NCBI GenBank assembly: GCA_024195265.1
Contig: JAJLRJ010000005.1
Span: forward strand, 19,835,536-19,899,535
Reading direction: 5' to 3'
From: Dendrophyllia cribrosa
Taxonomy: Eukaryota > Cnidaria > Anthozoa > Scleractinia > Dendrophylliidae
DNA length: 64,000 nt
Shown: positions 39,754-50,730 of the stretch, piece after piece
Layout of the letters: every line of letters starts with the position of its first letter
Numbering within the stretch: position 1 is the first letter of the stretch
Position numbers and translations under genes: made by a program
The notes under the pieces: generated by a model
Seen by the model: the letters and a program-made list of their open reading frames with translations, nothing else
What the model was told of the DNA's origin: nothing
Databases searched by the model: none

Positions 39754-42222
39754 GCAAGAAAGCCTATAGTGTATATTATTATAGCTTGCTTAGCTGGCGG
39801 TATTAACCTTACGAGGGCAAAAAATGCGAGCGACCAATAGTCTCAGTCAGCTTTTTGCTGACTTTAGAGAAGAAGCCATTTAGATAAGTCTAGCTCGTAC
39901 TCGGCATTCCCTAACATAGCATCAACTACGCCGGCTATATTCTTCACGGCTATCTTTTTGTGTCCAGTGTCTGAACTTTTAGGTGAGACCAATGTATAAA
40001 AGTGGATTCATCACGATTGTTTCCTCGTTTTCGTAATTATGTTAAAGAAAACCTTCACTGTTAAATAAATTGACTTTAAATTGTTGGAAATTAAGTCAAA
40101 ATTTTATTATTTTGTAATAACAAATGGAAGGTAAAGTTTAGTGTAAAAAAATGGAGATGAATATTTCCGATTTTCACTTTTAAACTTCCCGCGCTCACCA
40201 TTTTGAATTTTTATGACGTCATATGATTGCCTCCATTGTTAAGAATCAATTGTATACAACAATTGGGCAACCATGTGACGTCATACATATTCAAAGTGGA
40301 GGCGCGCGGGAAATTTAAAATAAAAAATAGGCCATATTAATTCATATCCAGTTTGTTTTGCACTAAAATTATATTTCCGCTTTTAGTAAAATAATTGAAA
40401 TACAGACTTTATTTCCAACAATTTAACGTCAATTTGTTATAACCCTAACCCATAATATTAATCTTTATGATGATGACACGCATAATCTTTTTGTCAACTT
40501 TAGGTTTAAAGGTTTAACTTTATCGAGCTATGACTAGAAAACAAGAAAGCGGATAGGTTACGGTTTTTGTTATATTCTGGTAATATAATGTACTCATTCT
40601 TCGTGCATGCTGGAGCTTTCCTCTTTCGACTGCTGGTTATAACCATACCGTGGGGATGGAAAAGAAGTGGTTATTTTGGATCAATTTTGACGTTACTTAC
40701 AGGAAGCCTTTTTCGTTGAATATAAACTTTTCTGGTATGTTGGTTACCCCTTCACACCCAGGTTCAATTAGGGAGACGTGTTGCGTAGTTCTAACTTTTG
40801 AGTGTATATTCCTATCGTGGGACCATTCAAATAAAACCTCTTCGACAGAACTTTTGCATGACGCCATTTATTTTTAAATTAAATTTTTTTTTTTCATAAA
40901 TGTTCAGTTTTGGCACTCTTGGGAGTTTAATGGTTAACCAAATGGATCTGGCTCGATCACGAAAATCCAACTAAAAAGAGCACTTTTGAAGTTATATCGT
41001 TAAAATAGCGATATTATAGAATCGCCTGACAGTACGGATCTATATTTCGCCACTTTTTTAAAAAAAGATACGATTGTCAAACTTGGCCAACTAAAGTAAG
41101 CGTGCTCTATTTACTATAGCGCTGTCGATGAAGTTTCGCCACCAAGCCAACATCACTGAAGTGAATCGTGATGGAGTAACGATACGATGACTACATCTCT
41201 TCCATCGACGAAGGATATTTTTCGGTACTCAACTGGCTGAAAACCAGAAAAAATGGTGTATGAAGCAATTCAGTAACTATAAGGATCAAGTTGACAGCTA
41301 ATGCGTTAAGTTATATTATATCAGTTATATTATACTACGAAAAGTTTATTGAAGTATTTAGGATAATATGTTTTTAGCGCGTGTTTCATAAAATCTGGCA
41401 GCGCAGAAAACGTTCGTGATCAAGGCAGGAATTGATGAGTACATAGGATGTTTTTTAAAATGTTTTTTACTGAATGTCCAAGCAGAACAGGTTTATGTAA
41501 AACTCAGCGTAAGTAGCCATGCAGTTTATTAATTAATATTGTAAATGATAAAATTAGTGTCTTGTATGCATGTACTGCACGCAGCTGTCAGTGAACAGTT
41601 CGCGTAAACTGAAAGTCCTTGGACGTCCAAATAAAGGCAACATTTAGTTTTATCTTTGTCAGTCGTTTCGCTCAAACTTGGTACAAAGGTTAAGGGTCAT
41701 GAGTAGATACATGTAAAAGAGCATAAGGTTAATTTTTTTTTATTCTTTCCGAGTTGTACCCCTTAATCCCCCTCCACCAACCCGACAAATTGTCATTTGG
41801 CACAAACCATGCATATTAATTAGCTACTTTTAGTTCAAAGGTAACAAGAATAGCGGTCTGGGAATAAAAACTACTAAATCGTATTCTACATTGATCAGTC
41901 TTATAGCACAATGTGTTTTTGGAATCGGTTGCTTTTAAATGATCTACATTTCAGTTCCATTTCCTTTTAAAAAATGGACTGGACTAATTTCGAGACGGAA
42001 GGCCACTAAAGTATTGTAAGATGCCATTTTCTTCGAAGCACACTTCCCAACTTCAACTGATTATAAAATATTTTAATAAGTAGATAAAACATGCGAGTTA
42101 TACCTTAAGGTGATTCCATCGAAAAAGAACTTACCGGTACAATGATTATTTTCTAAACATTTGTACAATTATTTATAACATTTAGGTACATTAAAAAATA
42201 TATAATCAAAAGAAGGGGTCAC
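39754..42222. other. Intergenic region downstream of the PARP14-like gene
   Basis: AT-rich sequence without a supportable gene. It includes a foldback element at 40064-40438. The open frame at 40650-40877 has no recognisable features. Confidence 0.6.
40064..40438. mobile_element. Foldback (MITE-like) element
   Basis: Outer arms aaattgactttaaattgttg (about 40067) and the near-complement ending about 40435 enclose a second inverted pair, tttcccgcgc/gcgcgggaaa, with atgacgtcat on both sides. The stem therefore extends over most of the 375 bp. Confidence 0.7.
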
Positions 42223-42504
42223 TGTCATGAACTCAGCAAACAGGACGCCATGTTCTTACAACCTCGTGCTTTTTTAATACCCGTCATGCTTTGAGTACTT
42301 TACATGACATCTTTTTTTAACACAAATGTGAACTGGAACAAACCTTATTATTCAGAAGGCTCAATAAAACAGAAAATAAAACAATAAAATGTCACTGTCC
42401 ATGGTTCATGTGGTTAACTAGTGTTCATAGCCAACAAATGTAAAGTATAGTGGCCACCTAGTGTTCATAGTCCTTGAGGTAAACAGGTTACTTGACTATT
42501 CGTC

Positions 42505-42655
42505 CAAAGTTTGATCTCGGTGGATCTTCATCGCTCCTGACATATACTTTTAAAGTTTGATCACGGTGGATCTTCGTCACTCTTGACATATACGTTTAAA
42601 GTTTGATCTCGGTGGATCTTCGTCGCTCCAGACATATACTTTCAAATCAGCGAGA
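42505..42655. repeat. Three tandem copies of a unit of about 51 bp
   Basis: The phrase aaagtttgatctcggtggat with cttcatcgctcctgacatat recurs three times with small changes. It overlaps the gag fragment's end. Confidence 0.85.
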
Positions 42656-43160
42656 AATTGCTGAAATGACTCACCCTCTTGTTGAACTTTCTGATGGAAC
42701 TTGTACCTTGCAAACACTCTGTTCGATTTGGGCTTCAAGTATGCTTCGTATTTCGTGTAATACGTGTCGAGTTTCTTCGCTTCTTCAGCTCCGAGCACCT
42801 ACTTACTGAAAATCTCACGAACTTTGTCTCCAACCCATAACATTAGGTAGTTGCACTTTACCTCTTCACTTTTCTGCTTGAGAGGACCTCCAAAAGTGAA
42901 CTCACATGAGACTCGTACCCAGTCGTCACTTATTTATTGGGAAGGGAAATTGACGCGCGCAAAGGCGCTTGGGAAGGACGGAGAAAAATTGACGTCGCTT
43001 CCCGTTTTATATCCCTCCTTCCCTGAATGCACCGCGAACTCACTAAATCCTTTCCATCAATCATAGCGCAAATGCAAGGAAGCGACTGGGCACGAGTCTG
43101 AACTCACAGTGTTGCTTGAAGGCTTTCCACGCACTCGGTAAATCACCGCTCGACCAATCC
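42530..43160 (-). pseudogene. Gag-like gene fragment of a Gypsy-type element
   Basis: Minus-strand fragments read MDWSSGDLPSAWKAFKQHCE (about 43160-43100), then SEEVKCNYLMLWVGDKVREIF and, after an in-frame stop near 42805, KKLDTYYTKYEAYLKPKSNR followed by FHQKVQQEGESFQQFLADL. This is the N-terminal capsid region of gag in invertebrate Gypsy elements. The end runs into a tandem array of about 51 bp and nothing of protease or reverse transcriptase follows. Confidence 0.7.
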
Positions 43161-43386
43161 ATCTTTTAAATGCTGCCAGCTGAAGAATTTCCATCCATTT
43201 TCTTCGCTGTTTCTTGTAGGCTAGGTGGCTTTCTTCTAGGCGTTGATTCGACTTATTCTGACACCATGTCATGAACTCAGCAAACAGGACGCCATGTTGT
43301 TACAACCTCGTGCTTTGAGTACTTTACAAGATTAAGATGGACTAAGACGCATACATGGCAGTCACCATGCCCGTTTTCACGTTACA

Positions 43387-43527
43387 GCGCTGTGGATGTT
43401 TTTTCCATGTATTCATTGGCTTGATCAAACTCTTTCTCTTGTCTGCAGTACACAGCCAAGCTTAGATGATATAAAATGCTTTCGTGAGATCGAAGAATAG
43501 ACAGCCATTTTCCTGACAGACAATCGC
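43387..43527 (-). CDS. Possible terminal exon, TPR-like
   Basis: Minus-strand sequence after a ggacag acceptor reads NKIGDCLSGKWLSILRSH, then ILYHLSLAVYCRQEKEFDQA and a short tail before a stop. The helix spacing resembles one tetratricopeptide unit. No further exon was found, so it may be a decayed fragment or chance. Confidence 0.25.
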
Positions 43528-45192
43528 CTATTTTGTTCTGTCCAAAGTGTATATGATCGCTTCGTTTGAGAAACAAAACAGCATAGAAATTAATTCAAAA
43601 GTAAGGAGTTATTTCTCGGTAAATTCGGATGGAGAGGGAGGTGGGTGGGGTGGGAAGCATTGGGTTTCACGGAGACAATTCATAACTTATCAGCTCCCTC
43701 CCTCTCCCCTCTGCAGCAAAAACCGTCTGCGAGAGAGGAAATGTGGCTGCATTCTTACATACATAAACAAGTTGGCTATTAAGAACAAGTCTCGCGAGGC
43801 CATGTTTAGTTAAGTAAGTCTTTATCAATCAAGGATTTAGGATAACTACGCTTGTAGCTTTTAAATGCAGCTAAAAGGTCAATTTTGAAGGGAATTAATT
43901 TCCGAGAGCAAAACCACGAACTATTAATCCACCCTGCTAAAACTGTACACGTTTTTTGCTAAATATTATTTTGTACACGGAAACATGTTTTTTCTGGAAA
44001 AGCAAGCGTAATGTTTGCATTTTAATGAAAATATAAGACATTGTATGGAATTTCCAATTTAACGTTTTAAGCAATATATAAAATCAAAATTGCTGAATAA
44101 AATCGTTGAAACATTTATTACTGTTGTGTTCCATCTTAATACAGTGTTTCTTTGCTATTTAAGCGATTTTTAGTCCTTTTATCTTACCTTGTATAATATC
44201 ACTGAAAGGAAGGAGAGTTCGGTAGCTTTCGGCGTTCGACACGTGCCGACAAATGGCTCATTTTTCGCACAAAAATAGGTGCTGCTCCTATTCTGACTGG
44301 TCGTCCTTACAGCAGAATAACGTTAAATTACATTTCTTCGAACAAATTGAACATCCCTTGTTATTATGACGAATAGGCCGCTACACAAAATCCCATAGCA
44401 ATTCACGCGTCACATATTCGTTAAATTCCTTAATTAAATTCCCGACACAAAATTGACCGGTCAGTTGGTACAAGAAAGTAGTTTTGTGGGTGTGGCACAC
44501 ATTAATAACACCCTTAGTGATACCAAACCACGAAACCTAAACGGTACGACGATCACCTCCCGTCACTTTTATATGGAAGTCATCCCCCCCCCCCCCCGCC
44601 CCTCAACCCCCCGCCCCCTCCCCCGCCCCCCTCGGGACCATATGACAACTTTGCATTGCGGAGGTAATAAACGCAAATCCTGCTGAAGTCTGAGACTTTT
44701 GTAAGTTTCAAATTACAGTTGGATAACTTGCTTTATAATGACGACACTAATTAAATCATTTATTTATTTAAGCGGATTTTCCAGTCCCAAATGTTAAATG
44801 TAATTATAATTATATTTACTGATTTTTCCGAATTGTATGAAGCGAGATGAAAATTGAAATGTATTTTTTATACATTTCATATTAAATGCAGTCGTTGTTG
44901 TTGTTGTTGTTGAGATAACTACTCGTTGTGAGAAATAATAATAATACAGGATAACAGCATTTCCGTTAAGAATCGTGCCAAATTTTAATGGCAGGTTTGA
45001 TCGTATCAAATGCTCAGTAAAGAATATGTGCGCAAGTGTGACCTGTGCGTATGACGTTTAGAAATATGGATAAATTCTGTAAGTCCCTGTCCACAAATTC
45101 GTTTTCGATCGTTTGGAAGTGAAAAATAAGATTAGGTAGGATTGTTTTAGCGATTTTTGTCCACAGATATGCTTTATTCGCGGTGCGCGTGT

Positions 45193-45222
45193 CGTTTTTC
45201 ACCCTTGAAAGGGTGAAAAACG
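45193..45222. repeat. Perfect short palindrome
   Basis: cgtttttcaccctt is followed directly by its complement, giving a 30-bp hairpin with practically no loop. Confidence 0.8.
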
Positions 45223-46479
45223 AACGATGTTATTTCGTAGTGAATTCTTTCGTTTTCCGGCGATTTCTTTTGATTTTTTACTTATGGACCTCAGGCCAAA
45301 TCGTATAAGAACACATTGTTCTCTGGTCGTTTTTTGCTGTTTACAAGCAAAGGCTTAAACAAGAATGGTCACAAACGCATTTTAATGCAATAAAAACAGA
45401 CAGCTAAAACAAAGCTGTTAGGATTAACGTTGGACAAAAGTCAAAACCCTTTTCTGAGCAGAAGCCATGATAAGTTACTCTAAATAACACACCGGACAAC
45501 ACTCAGTTGTAATATGTAATGGGAAACGTATTGGCTAACAGCTACAAAAAAATCTGTCTCAACACTCGGCAAGAACTATCAAGTGCATGATATTGATTAT
45601 TCAGTCTTAACTATCCCATGACTCTTTCTTGAATTTCTAGTCAAAACGATAGGCAATCTTTCTTAGTGTGAACGCTGATTTCTTTCTCATCAGCTTCCAT
45701 CGTCTTGGGATTGGGCTCCAACGTGGTTCTAACAAGATTACTTAGATGTACGAAGCTGGCTTTTGCTGGCCAGTTCCCAGAATCTCTGATAGTGGGGAAG
45801 ACTTTAATTTGGCTGCGCGACAAAACGAAAGCGGTGACTTAGAGTATAGTATAGGGACGGCATTTGCGTTTGAACTCCTTCCGCTATCTGATAACCTAAT
45901 CTAAAACAGTCTTGCCACTTGCAAATACTTGAATAATTGTCTGATTTGGAAGGCATAATCCATATCAAACAGACGACTCTAACAAATACTCCACAAATCC
46001 TAGGGTATTTTGTCGGGCAAAACATGATGAAATGTCTTCTCGTTTGAACGACGGTTTCAGATGGCCAAAAGACAAACACGGCTGACCTCCAAAAACGCTC
46101 TTTGATCTTGTTTTAGACAAAATACTCCACGATCTTGGAGAATTTTGGCGGCATTGTCCTGGATTTTCTTGCGTCAACGTTCAAAAACATCGACTGAGAC
46201 CAGATTGGACACCTTATTGAGAGTTATATAACGGAGTAGCTGGTCAGCTTTCAGTTGAGGTTAGGGTCAGTAGTTTATATAGTTAAATTTAGAAGCTAGG
46301 TGGTACAGTGGTACGGTAGGCTATGTAAACCCAAGCCTAGCTGAGGTGACACTGAGGTTCAATCCTGAGTGGGGATTTTAGATTTTCTTTTTTACACTTA
46401 GAAATTTATTGAAAATAAAATTCCAAGTGTCGACATTACGTTGTATAATTCTCAATAAGGTGTCCGACCTCCTTCACCC

Positions 46480-46643
46480 TATGTTACCTCATGCCCGCCC
46501 GCCCGCCATTTTGAAAGCGGAGAAGGCCCTGGTGTCGAGGTTGCGAAAAAGTAGCAGACACGGGAAGGATGCGTATCACAGAATGATTGAGCAGGAAAGG
46601 GAGAAAATTTTGTTAATGAAGGAGTTATGCCGAAATACAAGTA
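46480..46643 (+). CDS. Possible first exon of an unidentified gene
   Basis: From an ATG the frame reads through RLRKSSRHGKDAYHRMIEQE and a charged helix to a good donor, acaa/gtaagt. Composition looks coding, but no downstream exon was recognised on the plus strand and the sequence partly resembles local repeats. It could be part of an unknown gene. Confidence 0.22.
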
Positions 46644-47410
46644 AGTCAAAGGCAGGCCATAGCCTGCGTAACAGACGCTGGTCACACATAGCGCCCCCTC
46701 CCCCCCGAAATTTCGCCTGGATGATTCGCTTCTATGCCTGTCTCGTCCCCAGGCGTCGCTACTATTTTTATCTAGCACGATTCCCCTGTAAATCTGTGGG
46801 ACCTGTGGCCCGGGAACGACGAAGCCTCTCCAAACACCCTCTTCTTAACTTTTTTTCAAGCCACCCTGAGTGCGAAACTAGAGACGTTTGATTTTCATCT
46901 CATACAGCAACCATAAAAGTACAATAGTTTGCAATAATTTCTACATTATAAATGGTTCAGTCTTCAATTACCTACCTGCAGTACCATTATTTTTAGTTCC
47001 TAAATTTGTGCTACTTAGTGATAAAATTATCTATTTTAAATGTGCATTGTCATATTGTTGTCGTTGCTTTTCTTTTCCTTGTTTTGTTCTTGTTGTTTTT
47101 AACAGATGAAGTTTGTAAGACTAACAGTAACATTAACGATACATGGGCTTTCAGCAGCGTGAAAGCTCTTCAGCCCGGGTCAAACGAGAACATCGGGAAC
47201 ATGAGTAACCGAAAGTTGACGAGAATTTTTTTTAAGTCTCTCTCTCCGGCTCTCTCGTTTCTCCTTTCATAGTCAATAAAGCTTGATGGTAAGCGTTTTG
47301 CAGCCTTGACCGTACACAACCACAATATATTCAAATGAAACCTCGTTCCAGGGCCTTCTGATTCAATTTAGTGGCGCGGAGAAACCCCTGAAAAAACCAC
47401 TGATAAACTA

Positions 47411-47842
47411 CAGTAATAACCCGCATATAAGAACCTGAATTTTTCAATTTAGCCTAAATAGGTTCTTATATAAATGGTACTTAAAGGAAATTTAGCCTAA
47501 ACAGGTTCTTAAATAGGTTCTTAAATTTGCATATGTATTTCATCGGAATATATTGTATATATATTGCAAATACAGTATCATCTCATAATAAATCATTTAT
47601 AATGTACCATGTAGAGCAATGCCTATAGGCAGTTCAGTGCAGATACAGTAAAACTATATGTTCTTAACAAAACATAACAGTTTAGAAACTCATGTTGATA
47701 ACAAATTCTACAGCAACCCCACTGATAAGAACCTAACTTAAAATTTTAGGCTAAATAGGTTCTTATGTAGAGGGGGCTTAAAATGAGAATTTTAGCCTAA
47801 CAGGTTCTTAAAACCCAGGTTCTTATATGTGGGTTATTACTG
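47411..47842. mobile_element. Mariner-type MITE with TA target
   Basis: Ends cagtaataacccgcatataa and its near-complement are each bordered by TA (47409-47410 and 47843-47844). The body is filled with aggttcttat/ataagaacct-type motifs facing both ways. There is no transposase frame in the 432 bp. Confidence 0.85.
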
Positions 47843-47857
47843 TACTGACAAACCCAT

Positions 47858-48090
47858 GGGCCCTATTTATCAAAAGTCTCGGTAACTTTTCGGGACCGGA
47901 AAACTATTTTCTGTGTGCAAAGTTCACATTAAAGATGCATATTTGTTGGTTTTAAAGGCTAAGCAATAAAATTCTAAGGTGACGAAACAATTCCGGCTAG
48001 TTTGGGGGTTAATGCACCCTATAGATTCTGATTTTAAAATTTAGCTCCGGGCCCGGAAAGTTATCGGCGGAACTTCAAGAATTGGGCACC
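47858..48090. mobile_element. Probable MITE with imperfect inverted ends
   Basis: gggccctatttatcaaaagt at the left and aacttcaagaattgggcacc at the right are partly complementary, with inner ggtaacttttcgggaccgg and ccgggcccggaaagttatcg strengthening the pairing. Borders are approximate. Confidence 0.4.
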
Positions 48091-49251
48091 TGTTCCGATT
48101 AAAACAAGTGTTCCAGATTGCGAGAAAACAACTATGGCTGTCTAACCCTGGAAATAATTTGCCACTCCAGAAACGCCAGGTAGACTGCGCACCAGGTAAC
48201 CAGCGTTAGTTACGATAGGTTGATGATTTCCAAAGGTAACCATTAACCAATCACAGCTCATATTGGTTACCCAAACGATCCCAGAAATCTTAGCGCCAAA
48301 AGCTGGTGCTCAGTCTCCCCACCGTTTCTGAAGTGGCTAATCTCCGACGACGATAGTTTATTTGTTAAAGTGACAAAATACTCCTCTTAGAGCAGATACC
48401 ACGCAACTCTTAACAACCTCTAATTTCATTGGACCTGGGTATCACGCAGCTCTATTATTTTCAGGGCTAGGGTCCATTGTTGTGTTGTTTGTTCTATTGC
48501 TTTCTCGGCAAATCAGAGAAGACCTTGTAACAGCTGCGTACTGCCCCTCTTGGAGCATTACGGCCGTCATTTTGAACGAGAAGGCCTGGCTTATTGAAAT
48601 GTGCTCAAATTTTCGATAAGAATTCAAACTTCAACTCTCAACTGACTGTTACAACGCATCATCATCATCATTTTCTCCTACTGAAGAATAGCGCTGCTAC
48701 GGCTACCTCTCAGGAAATCTTCTTGCAGCTCTCACGGTCTCTCGTTCTCGTTTGACAAGGAGTACAAAGTAAGTATTGGTGGTTTGCACGTGCAGCCATG
48801 TTGGATAACAGAACAATGAAATTTCCATGTTTTGGCAACTTTATTATTTTTATTAGGAAACATCACCTCCCTCGATTCTTTCAAAAGACAATTTCGCAGC
48901 ATGGACCTTTCCTCAAGCATGGTATATGCATGCACGAACTGCCTACTATGACCTGACCTTTCTATTGTAACTATTGTTATTATTTTTTTTTTAATATTAT
49001 ATTATCTTACTATGCTTTCTTAGATGGGTAGTTAGGTGCCCAAAATTAGCAGAGGGTTAACCCTCGGCTATGACTTCTGACACGTTAATAAAGTTATGAC
49101 GATGACGATGGTAATGATTATGAAAATGACTTCTGTTGTTTCTGTCATTCAACTGGCCGCCTTGCAAACCACCAATAGATATAAAGATTTAATGCTTATA
49201 TATAACGACTTCGAGGACTGGTTTTACATTATTCACTGCTCGTTTATTTGT

Positions 49252-49284
49252 TTAAGAGTTCTTTTGCGGAAGCTTGACTGTTAT
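49252..49284 (-). CDS. Aldehyde dehydrogenase, last exon (10 residues)
   Basis: Minus-strand sequence after ttgtcttggcag reads ITVKLPQKNS and stop. This is the conserved C-terminal tail of class 1/2 aldehyde dehydrogenases and continues in phase 0 from the exon ending at 50691. An aataaa on the minus strand overlaps the region just beyond the stop (about 49244-49249) and may be the polyadenylation signal. Confidence 0.85.
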   Translation of the reverse strand: MTVKLPQKNS

Positions 49285-49339
49285 CTGCCAAGACAAGAAA
49301 ACAAAATATAGAACCATGAAACGACACGTTACGTTGTTA

Positions 49340-49350
49340 CCGTAAATCCT

Positions 49351-49381
<31 letters not shown>

Positions 49382-49830
49382 CGTTTGTATTTCAAGCGCG
49401 TTTGAGGAGTTTGAGAAGGGGCTTAACAGAGGGGGAGGGGGTGATGCTTATTACAGTTTAGCGTAACGCGATGTGATCCCAAAATCCCTGCACGTGGATA
49501 AACGTCCATAAACCATACTTTTATTAGACAATGAAGTGTTATACATTCATGATTACCGTAATTATGATTATTGTTATAATTTCAGTAAGTGCCCGTAATA
49601 TTTTCCCCATAACTCGTGTGTTATTTGGTGCCTGGATTGGTACTGTAAAAATATACAGGTAATGCAAACTGTCGTTTTACTGTTTTGGTTGTAAAGAACA
49701 TGGGGAGGTGGGCGGGGTGGGGGGAGAGGGCGGGGAGCTTAAAAAGAGAGAGGCGGCTTTATAAATTTCTTGCGTCAAAAAGTGGAGGGGGGCTTATTTA
49801 AGAGGCAGGGGCTTAATAGATGATTTACGG
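49340..49830. mobile_element. TA-flanked MITE containing a 30-base G tract
   Basis: The ends ccgtaaatc and gatttacgg are bordered by TA at 49338-49339 and 49831-49832. The interior is G-rich with repeated aggggcttaa or ggggcttatt phrases and a pure run of 30 G at 49352-49381. It lies in the last ALDH intron. Confidence 0.6.
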
Positions 49831-50090
49831 TAATTCCTCTATCGCCATTTTAAACCAGAGAAACACTGGGTACTAGATGCCGCAGCAACGCCACCCTAAC
49901 CGGGCGACTGTTGTCCTGACCTCTTTTTTTAAAGAAATATTTAACATTTTATTTTTTTTGTCAAGAAAAATTGCGGGAAAAAAGGTGACGTTGATAAATG
50001 ATTCGCTCCTCACTATCTGAACGCCTGAAGCAGGCTAGCTTTGTTCCATGCTAGTGTTATACAAAAACTGATCTTGTCTAAGGAAACAAT

Positions 50091-50498
50091 AGGTGCGGTT
50101 ACACACACCACGGTAAATGACATTTCCCATGGTAGATCATCCCGCGGTGCATCACACTTGGGTTTAGTATACCGTGTTAACCAGCGGTTACACGCGATTT
50201 GTGATTTGCCAAAATAAGAATTAAAAAATGTCATGCAATTCAGTGAATCACTTTTCCTTTGCGGTTACGTGATGTCAAACGGAGCATCGTGATTGGCTCT
50301 TGAACCTTGGACATCAAAACACCATTGCAACTTACCACGTTAAATATTATGGGCGATTCTTGTGATCTTTTTTATGTATCCATGGATATTTACCATGTGA
50401 AATTTACCCTGGGAAATGTCAGTCACACTCACTAAATGCAGTTTCCCGTGGTGAAAGGGTCATTTACCAAGGTAAAAGTGCCCTGTGTAACCGCACCT
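50091..50498. mobile_element. MITE with inverted aggtgcggttacac ends
   Basis: aggtgcggttacac at 50091 faces gtgtaaccgcacct ending at 50498. Inner ccacggtaaatgac and ttaccaaggtaaa motifs also pair. It lies in the last ALDH intron. The target duplication is not clear. Confidence 0.75.
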
Positions 50499-50690
50499 AA
50501 TCTATCTCGTCAGAGGACACACCTTTTCCAAACCACCTTTTTGCACCTCAGATATAAGATAACACAGTTCTCTCCCGGCTTGCGTACCGTAGTTTTCTTA
50601 GCAGTCGTTATTCGTCACGCAATGCTTCACGCCGTTGCGTGACGACTCAAATAAAACTGTGGCGTACAATACATTGATTCGGTTGCTTAC

Positions 50691-50730
50691 CGTTTTGACT
50701 TCCGAATACTGCTGCAATCCATATTCACCC
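50691..50730 (-). CDS. Aldehyde dehydrogenase exon (GEYGLQQYSEVKT)
   Basis: This 40-bp exon lies between tttttag and gtaagc on the minus strand. Its first base completes the Met codon of the preceding exon, and it reads GEYGLQQYSEVKT, the conserved near-C-terminal segment of ALDH1/2. It then joins the terminal exon in phase 0. Confidence 0.87.

Larger units (their letters stand above)
42223..43328 (-). mobile_element. Gypsy-like LTR retroelement remnant with very short terminal repeats
   Basis: A 62-bp sequence at 43267-43328 recurs directly at 42223-42304 with a 20-bp insertion. On the minus strand it starts TGTAAAGTACTC and ends TTCATGACA, the TG...CA form of an LTR. Directly inside the right copy, the minus strand reads tggtgtcagaataag, a typical primer-binding site. 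A gag fragment lies between. There is no pol and no matching 5-bp target duplication, so this is a deleted or TRIM-like relic. Confidence 0.6.
43329..49251. other. Intergenic region between the retroelement remnant and the ALDH gene
   Basis: A repeat-rich stretch: a perfect hairpin at 45193-45222, a dispersed repeat at about 46010-46180, MITEs at 47411-47842 and 47858-48090, and long C runs near 44587. Two coding-like fragments (43387-43527 minus and 46480-46643 plus) are listed separately with low confidence. Nothing else is supported. Confidence 0.55.

Noticed and set aside
45641..45823. Minus-strand 60-codon frame with normal composition
   Set aside because: It lacks convincing splice sites, neighbours and recognisable motifs; left uncalled.
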